Numbered from the stretch's first letter, positions 7,473 through 14,368 are shown. The stretch is DNA of 20,867 bases from a virus (IMGVR_UViG_3300037264_001061:1-20867), one strand, 5' to 3'. Notes: a model not told the origin generated them from the sequence alone. Program-made: numbers and translations.

Positions 7473-8599
7473 TGCGACTCAACCTCCTATTCGATAATGA
7501 AGTCGTCCTGGGTGCCGAGTTTACCGACCCCTTGCAGGGAGCGGTAGCTATTGTCTACGTAAACCCGTCCTTCGAGAACACGATAAAGCAGTGGCTTTCT
7601 GAGGAGCAGTTCATCCTCTCCCATGACGAGGAGACGGGCGGGTACGCCGGACGGACAAACGGATTAGACGACATTCGCGCATTTGAGCAGCGTGTTCTGG
7701 CGCTGGTGCATGAGATGGGAGATGGCTGGGACTACAAGGTAGTGGGCGACGACGTGGCGAAGCACCTTCCTGGGCAGCATGACCAACTTACCCACGCGAG
7801 CGGGAGTGTGGGTCGCCGACCAGAGGAAGCGGCAGGAAGACCGACCATCAAGCCGGACTACGAAACCATGCTCCGCAGTGCAATCTCCAAGCTGAGCACA
7901 GATGAGCAGCGGAAGATTCAGGATATTCGGGAGAAGTTGAAGACGACGCAGACTACGAAGCAGCAGTATTATGATGAGGCGACGAAGCAGTACACGCCGG
8001 AGCGCCAAGCTCTCCATGACAAGATTGCGGGGGCTATGCTGGCAGAGGGGATGACCCAGGAGCAGCCCACTATGATTCTGACGGGGGGACTCCCTGGCAG
8101 CGGCAAGTCGAGCATCACCAGCCAGAAGGACATCAGGGACTTCGTAAAGATTGACTCGGACGCTATCAAGGCACAATTGCCGGAGTACGACGGGTGGAAC
8201 GCGGCGCTGTTACAGAATGAGGCAGACGACATTATCAGCCGCGTCATGGTTCAGGCGGTGAAAGAACGGAAGAACGTATTGTTTGACGGAACCATGAAGG
8301 CGCAGCCGAAGTACAACGCTCTGGTTGACCGCTTCTCCGCGTTCAACTATAAAGTGGGAATCTGGTTTGCGGAGTTGCCGATGGAGAGCGCGATGGATAG
8401 GGTTATCTCCCGCTGGCGCGAGACGGGGAGGTTCGTTGACCCGACCTACGTAGCGACCCACAACGGACACAACAAAGAGACATTGGACAGAATCAAGGAC
8501 GAGGTAGATTTCTACGAGGTCTACGACTCGAACGTGCCATTTGGTGAGCCAGCTAAGTTGAAGGAGCGCGGACATGCCACAGCCGAAGCCCGAAGATAA
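7472..8599 (+). CDS. Zeta-toxin-like P-loop kinase with capsid-associated N-terminal part
   Basis: The product has 375 residues. Residues 206-213 form a perfect Walker A motif (GLPGSGKS), followed by KIDSDAIKAQLPEY with candidate catalytic D230. NEADDIISRV then precedes a VLFDGTMK strand near 265-275, and ISRWRETGRFVDPTYV near 310-325 supplies the conserved arginines. This is the zeta toxin/PezT pattern; family members phosphorylate UDP-N-acetylglucosamine or related sugar nucleotides and block wall synthesis. The first 96 residues are a separate unassigned domain ending in the motif KHLPGQHDQLTHASG (97-111). Start and previous stop overlap as TAATG. No epsilon-like antitoxin is adjacent. The gene lies in the structural operon, so delivery in the virion or assembly-time action is more likely than a classical plasmid-type toxin-antitoxin role. 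The actual substrate is not determined. Confidence 0.85.
   Translation: MRLNLLFDNEVVLGAEFTDPLQGAVAIVYVNPSFENTIKQWLSEEQFILSHDEETGGYAGRTNGLDDIRAFEQRVLALVHEMGDGWDYKVVGDDVAKHLPGQHDQLTHASGSVGRRPEEAAGRPTIKPDYETMLRSAISKLSTDEQRKIQDIREKLKTTQTTKQQYYDEATKQYTPERQALHDKIAGAMLAEGMTQEQPTMILTGGLPGSGKSSITSQKDIRDFVKIDSDAIKAQLPEYDGWNAALLQNEADDIISRVMVQAVKERKNVLFDGTMKAQPKYNALVDRFSAFNYKVGIWFAELPMESAMDRVISRWRETGRFVDPTYVATHNGHNKETLDRIKDEVDFYEVYDSNVPFGEPAKLKERGHATAEARR
7760..7804 (+). other. KHLPG-HDQ-H motif, copy 2
   Basis: Codes KHLPGQHDQLTHASG at residues 97-111 of the zeta-toxin-like protein, between its N-terminal domain and the kinase domain. Compared with copy 1 the codons for Pro, Gly and Gln differ although the residues are kept. 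Confidence 0.85.
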
Positions 8600-10100
8600 G
8601 CCAGACCCATACCTAAACGACCTGACATCCGAGTTCGTGGATGAGGGGGAGGACGGAACCCTGGACAGTGTACTCGCAGCGTTGGAGGAGGTAGGAGGCG
8701 AGGAGGGCGAGGTTTCCAAGCACCTAGAGGGGCAGCACGACCAATCCTCTCACTCTCCTACGGGCGCTCCCGCGAGCGGGCGCGAGGCAGCTTCGCGTAT
8801 GCCGAAGAACATTGCCAATGCTAAGGCTTACGAAGTTGCCCAGCAGTATGTGAAAAGTAGGGGACTCGCGCCTATAGGCGACCGCGAGAAGGTGACGGTA
8901 GACCCCGCCCGTGGACAAAAGATAGCCGAAGCCTACGAACAGATGAAAAGCGACCCTACCGCTACCGAAGTTGTGGCTGCGTACAAGGCGCTGGGTGACG
9001 AGGTTCAGGCGCAATACGATATTCTCCCCGCCAAAGTGGAGTGGGCAGGAGCCGACCCGTACAAGTCGTCAAAAGAAATGATGGAGGACGTGGCAACCAA
9101 CAACCGGCTGCGGGTGTTTACGGGAGGAGAGCCGCACCCGCTCTTGGGCGCGAAGGATAAAGATGGGGTTTCCCTCAATGACAAGTTCCGCGCTGTCCAT
9201 GACTACTTTGGACATGCTATGCGGGGAAACCAGTTCGGGGCGAGCGGCGAAGAAAATGCGTGGATTTCCCATAGCGAGATGTTCTCTCCTCTGGCACAGC
9301 GAGCCATGACCACGGAAACGCGGGGGCAGAACTCCTGGTTTAACTTTTCACGGGGAAATGCCGGTAAGTCCCCGCAAGACCGCAAGTTTGCCGAGCAGAA
9401 GGTGGGTATTCTCCCCGATGAGTTCCTTCCGTCGGCGAGGACGAAGCGAGGAGAATCTTCTCCCGTGGAGGAAGATGACCAGAGCCACTACTGCCCACTG
9501 CACAGGAATGGGGGCACGGTTGCAAAGCATACGCCTGGGGGACAAGACCACGACCAATCCACGCACAATCCCCACGACTCAGGTGCCGGAGGGAAGCCCG
9601 ACATCGGGAATGACAGACCCGAAACACCAATTCCCGATACGTTGAGGAGCTTCGACGGCATCAAGAATCACCTAGCCCGTGGCACCAAAATTATTCTCTC
9701 CGCCGAGAATCCAAAGGGGCGACGACTGACCAATGACGATAACGACCGGAGGAGTGTTGCTCTCAAGCGGATTTTAGAGAACGACGCGGATGAGATAGTG
9801 ATGCAGCGGTGGCATGAGGGGGGCAATCCAGTTGAGCGGAGCTACATTGCCACCCCAAAGAATGAGGAATCGCTACAAGGAATTGCTGACCTCGTTCTCA
9901 ACCCGAAAGAGTTTGACCAGGAATCTATCATCGTAATTCGCAATGGGATTGCCGAGACAAGGTATCAGGACAAGAGACCTTCAACCTACGCGATGGTGGC
10001 AGAAGTCAAGGAAGTGCCGGACGCGACCGGATATTACTCCCAGGTAGGCGGCATCCGGTACGTGTTCGACTTCAAATACAAGAGGGAACCCAATGGGTAA
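8574..10100 (+). CDS. Two-domain putative cargo protein: HDYFGH-type domain plus DUF3293-like domain
   Basis: The product has 508 residues with two copies of the histidine motif, at 49-67 and 318-333. After an acidic N-terminus and copy one comes a domain with strongly patterned residues: H209-D-Y-F-G-H214, G225-E-E-N-A-W230, H233 and T247-E-T-R-G-Q-N253. I recall this pattern from uncharacterised phage proteins; the invariant-looking His, Glu and Arg suggest an enzyme or metal site, but I cannot name a reaction. After copy two, residues 345-508 include GTKIILSAENPKGRRLTNDDN near 370-390 and a later SYIATPKNEESL segment, resembling DUF3293. That assignment is tentative. AAGGAG at 8561-8566 lies 7 bases before the ATG, inside the end of the kinase gene (26-base overlap). 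The next gene overlaps its end by 8 bases. Confidence 0.85.
   Translation: MPQPKPEDKPDPYLNDLTSEFVDEGEDGTLDSVLAALEEVGGEEGEVSKHLEGQHDQSSHSPTGAPASGREAASRMPKNIANAKAYEVAQQYVKSRGLAPIGDREKVTVDPARGQKIAEAYEQMKSDPTATEVVAAYKALGDEVQAQYDILPAKVEWAGADPYKSSKEMMEDVATNNRLRVFTGGEPHPLLGAKDKDGVSLNDKFRAVHDYFGHAMRGNQFGASGEENAWISHSEMFSPLAQRAMTTETRGQNSWFNFSRGNAGKSPQDRKFAEQKVGILPDEFLPSARTKRGESSPVEEDDQSHYCPLHRNGGTVAKHTPGGQDHDQSTHNPHDSGAGGKPDIGNDRPETPIPDTLRSFDGIKNHLARGTKIILSAENPKGRRLTNDDNDRRSVALKRILENDADEIVMQRWHEGGNPVERSYIATPKNEESLQGIADLVLNPKEFDQESIIVIRNGIAETRYQDKRPSTYAMVAEVKEVPDATGYYSQVGGIRYVFDFKYKREPNG
8718..8774 (+). other. KHLPG-HDQ-H motif, copy 3
   Basis: Codes KHLEGQHDQSSHSPTGAPA at residues 49-67 of the two-domain protein. 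The HSPTGAPA end is identical to copy 1 in the MuF protein. It directly precedes the HDYFGH-type domain. Confidence 0.85.
9525..9572 (+). other. KHLPG-HDQ-H motif, copy 4 (variant)
   Basis: Codes KHTPGGQDHDQSTHNP at residues 318-333 of the two-domain protein, with two extra residues before the HDQ. It lies between the HDYFGH-type domain and the DUF3293-like domain, and is preceded by HYCPLHRNGGTVA. Confidence 0.75.
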
Positions 10101-10392
10101 CATCATCACACCAAAAAAACTTTTGAAAAACGGTAAGGAAACTTGGCAGACCAAGAAGGACAAGAAGGCGACTCAGGCTACCAAGATGGTGCGGACGGGC
10201 AAGGAAACTTTCAACATCCACCACGATAACGGGGACATGTTCGAGTGCAAAATAGACCCCACGAAGGTCAAACTCCCTCCTCTGGGAGGCAAAATGTTCC
10301 TAAGTGGCTCGGAAATAAGGGCTAAGAACGTGATGTCGAACGCCGACAGGCGTAAGTTGGGCTTGGAACTCGACCCAGACCTGCCGGATTAG
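10093..10392 (+). CDS. Small hypothetical protein with lysine-rich N-terminus
   Basis: The product has 99 residues. The first 45 are very lysine-rich (KKLLKNGKETWQTKKDKKAT). The middle alternates like beta strands (KETFNIHHDNGDMFECKIDP), and the last third is mixed with a Leu/Pro/Asp end. It has one cysteine and no membrane segment. Its start overlaps the preceding gene by 8 bases, with GAGGGAA just upstream, so it looks translated with the cargo genes. I do not recognise a family. The basic N-terminus would allow contact with DNA, but this is not evidence of function. Confidence 0.7.
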   Translation: MGNIITPKKLLKNGKETWQTKKDKKATQATKMVRTGKETFNIHHDNGDMFECKIDPTKVKLPPLGGKMFLSGSEIRAKNVMSNADRRKLGLELDPDLPD

Positions 10393-10443
10393 GTTAAAAA
10401 ATGGGGTGTGTAATAGAGAGGTATGGGAGGACATATTTTCATT

Positions 10444-10872
10444 ATGAGCGGAGAAAGAACTTCGATTGACCCGAACAACCCGTTTGCGGGCAACGCTTTT
10501 GGCAATCCTGCTGCGCGAGAGGTACTTAGCGCACTCCCAGGCGCGATGGCTGGGCGGGGCGGCGCAACAGACTCGGCGGCCCCAGGAAAACACGTAACCC
10601 CTGACCAGATAGACATTTACACCATAATCAACAAGCTAGATGGGGACTTTGTTCGCGGATACCTACTGAAACTTGAGGAGGCAAAGACGCTCCTCAAGAC
10701 GTACCTCGACCGTTTGGGCGACTTTTCCAGGCGTCTTGAAAAAGGCGATGCGATAACCAGGAAGGTGCTGGGAGAGGACGCCCTGGTTGCCAAGATAGCG
10801 GTGCTTGAGGAGACCATTGCAAAACTCAACGCACACGAATTGGCGTCCCTTAAGCGGTTGAGGAATGAGTAA
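10444..10872 (+). CDS. Helical/coiled-coil hypothetical protein
   Basis: From the preferred ATG the product has 142 residues. The first 50 are Asn/Pro/Gly/Ala-rich and probably disordered. From about residue 55 on it is helical with a heptad-like pattern (YLLKLEEAKTLLKTYLDRLG, then KIAVLEETIAKL). An in-frame ATG at 10423 would add seven residues, but its only upstream purine run ends 1 base before it. The GGAGG at 10426-10430 serves the ATG at 10444, so I choose the latter. The end overlaps the next gene by 8 bases, implying coupled translation. A scaffold-like or membrane-complex partner is possible; no family recognised. Confidence 0.7.
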   Translation: MSGERTSIDPNNPFAGNAFGNPAAREVLSALPGAMAGRGGATDSAAPGKHVTPDQIDIYTIINKLDGDFVRGYLLKLEEAKTLLKTYLDRLGDFSRRLEKGDAITRKVLGEDALVAKIAVLEETIAKLNAHELASLKRLRNE

Positions 10873-11434
10873 CGAACCGTTCTCTTTCAAAAAGTTTGTC
10901 GGCGGGTTGAATCCCGTTGACCCCGTGGGTTGGGCTAAATCCATTTCACTCACCCTCCGGTCAGCCATTCTCATAGGGCTAATCCTCGCGGGCTACGGCT
11001 ACTACCGAGGATACAAAAACCGCCCCGTCCAAGTGGACTTAAAAGATGGCACCGTGATTGAGTTGGTGAATGGGGATAACAAAACTCACAAACTCGAAGC
11101 AAAAAGGGGCAAGCTATATTTCGATGGGCAGCTTGTCCGCACGAAAGACGTGAAGGGCCTCAAGCCTTATGGCGTGGAGCTTCATCCCAAATTGATTGCG
11201 GGCGTAACTACTTCAGGAAACGCCGCTGCGGGACTTGGACTTGAGGTCGCCCATTTTCAAAAATTGAATCTGGACTTGCTGGCGTTGTACAAGTTCCTGG
11301 GCGTTGGCGTGTCTTATGACATCCAACTGGAAAAGCCCGTGGTGATTGACAACACCAGTATCGGTATTGGCATTGGGCGCGACTTCGAGACCAATGAGAA
11401 CGCCGCAATCATGTATATGGGGATTGAGTTCTAA
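10865..11434 (+). CDS. Membrane-anchored hypothetical protein with beta-rich C-terminal part
   Basis: The product has 189 residues. One hydrophobic segment at about 31-48 (RSAILIGLILAGYGYY) with a basic residue ahead of it should act as a signal anchor. Beyond it come a beta-prone stretch (PVQVDLKDGTVIELVNG) and then, from residue 115 to the end, alternating strands rich in Gly (AAAGLGLEVAHF, FLGVGVSYDIQL, SIGIGIGRDF) finishing on Phe. This alternation and terminal Phe resemble outer-membrane hairpins, but the segment is too short to claim a barrel. It overlaps the coiled-coil gene by 8 bases, so the two may work together at the cell envelope. GAGG precedes the ATG. Not recognised as a known family. 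Confidence 0.7.
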   Translation: MSNEPFSFKKFVGGLNPVDPVGWAKSISLTLRSAILIGLILAGYGYYRGYKNRPVQVDLKDGTVIELVNGDNKTHKLEAKRGKLYFDGQLVRTKDVKGLKPYGVELHPKLIAGVTTSGNAAAGLGLEVAHFQKLNLDLLALYKFLGVGVSYDIQLEKPVVIDNTSIGIGIGRDFETNENAAIMYMGIEF

Positions 11435-11440
11435 GGAGGA
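11433..11440 (+). promoter_or_regulatory. Ribosome-binding site deciding the protease start
   Basis: AAGGAGGA is a near-perfect Shine-Dalgarno sequence. It lies 11 bases before the ATG at 11452 but only 2 bases before the in-frame TTG at 11443, so the ATG is the better start. Confidence 0.7.
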
Positions 11441-11451
11441 CTTTGTGCCAA

Positions 11452-13245
11452 ATGGCAGACATGCTACGATTTTTTGTTCCCATCGAAAAAGTGGATAAGG
11501 AAGCCCGTACCGTATCAGGATGGGCGACCACTGAAACCATTGATAAGCAGGGCGAGATTGTGGACTACGGCGCATCAAAGGCGGCGTTCGCCGAGTGGCG
11601 CGGCAACATCCGCGAGATGCACGAACCAAAAGCTGTTGGCAAGTCCCTCGAAGCCCTCGCCGACGACAAAGAGCGGAAGGTTTACGTAAAGGCGCACATT
11701 TCCAAAGGCGCAGAAGATACCTGGCAGAAGTGCCTGGACGGTACACTGACAGGTTTTTCCATTGGTGGGCAAACCATTGATAAGATGGTGCAGCTTGTGA
11801 AGGACGCAGAGACCAAAGCGGCTCGCACCGTTACACGGATTACGAAGTACCGGCTTAATGAGTTATCGCTTGTGGACAACCCCGCGAACCCTGACGCGCA
11901 GTTCCAGTTGGTCAAGATGGATACCGCAACGGGAACGCTCCACCAGACGGCGGTTGTGGAAGACTCCAAGAAGATTGTGATGACGGAGGCACAAGACCAT
12001 TTGGGTGAGGAAGTTCGGGAGCATCGAGAAAAGGCAGATGGACTTGCAAAGAAAGTGCTGACCGAGCAGGACATATCAAACCTGCCCGATGACGATTTTG
12101 GTGTGGTTCGACGGTATAGTTCTCCACAAGGAACAGCAGTTAAGGAACGGCTATTTGCAATGCCGGACAAAGTTCACGCATTTTCAGCGTTGAAGAAAGT
12201 TGTGGGGTATCCATTGTCCGACGAGGAACGTGAGGAAGTTCACAAGAAAGCAGCAGGGATTTTAGGTACGTCCCATAAGCAGGACGAATGTACGCTATGC
12301 AAAACGCATATCGAAAAGGAAGGTGAAAATACCAAAATGGAGCAAAAGCAACTTGAGGAACTACTGAACAAGGTTGCCGCTCTGGTGCAGCAAGTTGAAA
12401 CGGTCATCAAGGCGTGGGAAGGTGCCCATGCTCCTGTTGCGGGCGCGAAGGCGACTCCGGCAGAGTCGGGTGCAAATCCGACCAGTGCTCCGGCAGTTAG
12501 TCCGTCCGCCCCTGAAAAGACAGGTGCAGCCGATGGCGTCCAGGCGCAAGACCCGAAGGGCGCGTATCCAGCGGAAGGCCCCGTGAAGACGGCAGATGGC
12601 AGTCCTACCGAGAAGGCGGACATGTCAAAGCCCGATTCAGCAGGTGTCCAGACGCAGGAGACTCCGGCAGTTCCGGCAGTAGCCGGTAGCCCCTCTGGTG
12701 AAGTGAAAGCCAAAGATGGCGAAGGCACAGCATCAAGCCCAGCGAAGGCTGGCGACCCAGGCGACGGTAGTGTGCAGACGCAAGACCCCGCTGGCTCATA
12801 CCCAGCAGCAGGGCCAGTGAAAGCGGCTGGCGTAGTGGCAGTTACGGAGGATGGGGAGGAAGACAAGGACAAGGATAAGAAACCCATGCCCGCCGCACTC
12901 GCAGCAGCTACCGAGAAGACCGACAAACCAGGCGACATCCAGAAGACCGAAGGCACAGATAACGACATGCAGAAGCAAGTTGACTCGCTGAGGAAGCAAG
13001 TCGAAGAACTCAGGAAGCAGCCCAAACCCCGAAAGCACTTGGTTGAGAAAACCTACGGTGCTGGCGAGGAAGGAAACTCCGAAGACGCAGAGAAAGAAGC
13101 TGCGGAGATTCAGAAGGCTTACGACGAGACGATGACGCTTGTTAAAAGCGGTAAGCCTCTCACCCGCGAGCAGGAAGCTCGGCGTTCATGGGTTGTAAAC
13201 AAGATGTTGGAAGGCAAGGTAGGAGACATTCGGAAGATTCAGTAA
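11452..13245 (+). CDS. Prohead protease (His/Ser, XkdF/HK97-type) fused to scaffold-like region
   Basis: From the ATG the product has 597 residues. Residues 1-150 are the protease: VSGWATTETIDKQGEIVDY, candidate catalytic H57 in REMHEPKAVG and S103 in LTGFSIGG, ending in LNELSLVDNPANP. Such enzymes cut scaffold and capsid proteins during prohead maturation. Residues 195-275 (LTEQDISNLPDDDFGVVRR, FAMPDKVHAFSALKKV) form a second small domain, tentatively DUF6582-like, followed by a CTLC pair. From residue 296 the sequence changes to a coiled coil, then an Ala/Pro/Gly-rich region with three copies of a VQ[AT]Q[DE] repeat (from 363, 399 and 441), and a final coiled coil (MQKQVDSLRKQVEELRKQ). This is a scaffold-like composition. 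The gene precedes the capsid gene, the usual place. AAGGAGGA at 11433-11440 supports the start. Confidence 0.88.
   Translation: MADMLRFFVPIEKVDKEARTVSGWATTETIDKQGEIVDYGASKAAFAEWRGNIREMHEPKAVGKSLEALADDKERKVYVKAHISKGAEDTWQKCLDGTLTGFSIGGQTIDKMVQLVKDAETKAARTVTRITKYRLNELSLVDNPANPDAQFQLVKMDTATGTLHQTAVVEDSKKIVMTEAQDHLGEEVREHREKADGLAKKVLTEQDISNLPDDDFGVVRRYSSPQGTAVKERLFAMPDKVHAFSALKKVVGYPLSDEEREEVHKKAAGILGTSHKQDECTLCKTHIEKEGENTKMEQKQLEELLNKVAALVQQVETVIKAWEGAHAPVAGAKATPAESGANPTSAPAVSPSAPEKTGAADGVQAQDPKGAYPAEGPVKTADGSPTEKADMSKPDSAGVQTQETPAVPAVAGSPSGEVKAKDGEGTASSPAKAGDPGDGSVQTQDPAGSYPAAGPVKAAGVVAVTEDGEEDKDKDKKPMPAALAAATEKTDKPGDIQKTEGTDNDMQKQVDSLRKQVEELRKQPKPRKHLVEKTYGAGEEGNSEDAEKEAAEIQKAYDETMTLVKSGKPLTREQEARRSWVVNKMLEGKVGDIRKIQ
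12337..13245 (+). CDS. Possible nested scaffold protein from an in-frame internal start
   Basis: An ATG at 12337, in frame with the protease gene, opens a 302-residue product beginning MEQKQLEELLNKVAALVQQV. AAGGAAGGTGA lies at 12316-12326, close to a full Shine-Dalgarno sequence with one extra base, about 10 bases upstream. The preceding residues (EKEGENTK) read like translated leader. The start falls exactly where protease-type sequence gives way to scaffold-like sequence. Nested scaffolds made this way are established for lambda (C/Nu3). Whether this start is used cannot be told from sequence. Confidence 0.4.
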   Translation: MEQKQLEELLNKVAALVQQVETVIKAWEGAHAPVAGAKATPAESGANPTSAPAVSPSAPEKTGAADGVQAQDPKGAYPAEGPVKTADGSPTEKADMSKPDSAGVQTQETPAVPAVAGSPSGEVKAKDGEGTASSPAKAGDPGDGSVQTQDPAGSYPAAGPVKAAGVVAVTEDGEEDKDKDKKPMPAALAAATEKTDKPGDIQKTEGTDNDMQKQVDSLRKQVEELRKQPKPRKHLVEKTYGAGEEGNSEDAEKEAAEIQKAYDETMTLVKSGKPLTREQEARRSWVVNKMLEGKVGDIRKIQ

Positions 13246-13312
13246 GGCACAGATAGATACGCAGGAACGAAAACCAAAACGCAACACCTAAAAGGAGAAA
13301 ACAAAAACGAAA
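13246..13312 (+). promoter_or_regulatory. A-rich leader and ribosome-binding site of the capsid gene
   Basis: This short gap is strongly A-rich. It holds AAAAGGAG at 13290-13297, about 15 bases before the capsid ATG, a long spacer filled with AAAACAAAAACGAAA. An unstructured A-rich leader would favour strong translation of the major capsid protein. I see no clear -35/-10 promoter. Confidence 0.5.
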
Positions 13313-14305
13313 ATGAGTAACGCACAGTTAATCGAAAATGCCCTTCAGGACTTGCAGAAGGCCATTACGGAAACGGCTGTGTCAGGATTGCTGCTCGTTC
13401 GTGAGGACTTACAGGCCGAGATGGCTGTCATGGCTCCCACGGACACTCCGATGCGGAACCGGCTCAACCGGATTCAAGGCAACGGTAAGGCACACTCCTG
13501 GTACAAACTGATTCCGACTTCGCAACCGGAAGGTTTGTTCTTGGGTACGCCTCCATCGGCGGGCTTTTTCGCTAATGGTGGTCTGCCTACGGCTACAACT
13601 CCGTCCTACAAGCATGTGTCGGCTCCGTATGCTTCACTCGGCGACCTTGCGACGGTCAGCTTTTTTGACCAAATGGCGGGGGGTACGTACACCGACATCA
13701 AAAAGCACCAGTTGAAGGTTAAGATGCTCAACGTTGCTCTGATGGAAGAATGGGCCATTATCAACGGGGATTCAGGCGCTAACCCGTTGGCGTTCGATGG
13801 ACTCCGTGTTCAGATTACCACGAACACGAAGGACAACGCGAACGCGCCCCTCGCTCTTGCTGACCTCGGTTCCATTATGCACACGATTGTCAACAAGGGT
13901 GGGAAGCCCCAGGCGGTTGTCTGTAGTTACCGCGAAGCCCAGCGGATTTCGGAGTTGGTGCTTTCAGGTTTCTACCGATTGGTTCAGGCGGGCGCTGGCT
14001 CCCTGGCGGACATCTCCGCTGGTGTGTCAGTTACCAAGTGGACTAACGCCTTCGGTGTCGTGGACATCATCGGGTCTCGTTACATCGTCCCGACGGGTGC
14101 TCCGGCTGTGGCTGATGTGTTGGTGATTGATGACGTTTCCGTGCTCGAAGATGGGAACGCCGTCCAGATGGTTGACTTGATGCCGCTGAGTGCAGTTGAC
14201 TTGGCGCTCCTTCAGTCTGCCTACCGGACTCTGGTGGCTGAGTTCACCGTGCTTCAGATGACGGCAGAAGCCTTCCAGGGCAAAATCATCAACGTTGGGC
14301 CATAA
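13313..14305 (+). CDS. Major capsid protein, HK97-fold
   Basis: The product has 330 residues. After a short helical N-terminus come an N-arm/E-loop-like part (RNRLNRIQGNGKAHSWYKLI), a central LMEEWAIINGDSGANPLAFDGLR segment, the A-domain-like part SIMHTIVNKGGKPQAVVCSYREAQRISELV, and a C-terminal PTGAPAVADVLVIDD and LVAEFTVLQMTAEAFQGKI. The INGD...FDGL and 'vviDD' patterns are typical of HK97-fold capsid proteins, probably the SU10/DUF5309-like group. Hundreds of copies would form the icosahedral shell. There is no protease-domain fusion and no long delta domain, consistent with the separate scaffold-like region in the upstream gene. A strong hairpin follows at 14340. Assignment rests on pattern, position and length. 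Confidence 0.88.
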   Translation: MSNAQLIENALQDLQKAITETAVSGLLLVREDLQAEMAVMAPTDTPMRNRLNRIQGNGKAHSWYKLIPTSQPEGLFLGTPPSAGFFANGGLPTATTPSYKHVSAPYASLGDLATVSFFDQMAGGTYTDIKKHQLKVKMLNVALMEEWAIINGDSGANPLAFDGLRVQITTNTKDNANAPLALADLGSIMHTIVNKGGKPQAVVCSYREAQRISELVLSGFYRLVQAGAGSLADISAGVSVTKWTNAFGVVDIIGSRYIVPTGAPAVADVLVIDDVSVLEDGNAVQMVDLMPLSAVDLALLQSAYRTLVAEFTVLQMTAEAFQGKIINVGP

Positions 14306-14339
14306 CGTAGGCTGACCAGCGAATACAATTTGTGGTATG

Positions 14340-14368
14340 GGTGGAGAGGACTAAAAATCCTCTCCACC
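14340..14368 (+). terminator. Strong hairpin after the capsid gene, without U-tract
   Basis: GGTGGAGAGGA and TCCTCTCCACC form a perfect 11-base-pair stem around a 7-base loop (CTAAAAA), 34 bases after the capsid stop. The sequence after it (TTCACCACTC) has no run of T, so intrinsic termination would be inefficient. It may instead be a partial terminator or a 3' end stabiliser of the capsid message. Confidence 0.7.

Noticed and set aside
7472-8599. Classical chromosomal or plasmid toxin-antitoxin module
   Set aside because: No antitoxin-sized partner gene lies next to the zeta-like gene, and both neighbours overlap it as parts of the structural operon.
12240-13025. 261-codon minus-strand open frame opposite the scaffold region
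   Set aside because: Its Ser/Pro/Ala low-complexity sequence is the complement of the Ala/Pro/Gly-rich scaffold repeats, and it has no ribosome-binding site.
13246-13312. Promoter for the capsid gene
   Set aside because: The gap is A-rich, but I could not find a convincing pair of -35 and -10 boxes; it is better explained as a translation leader.
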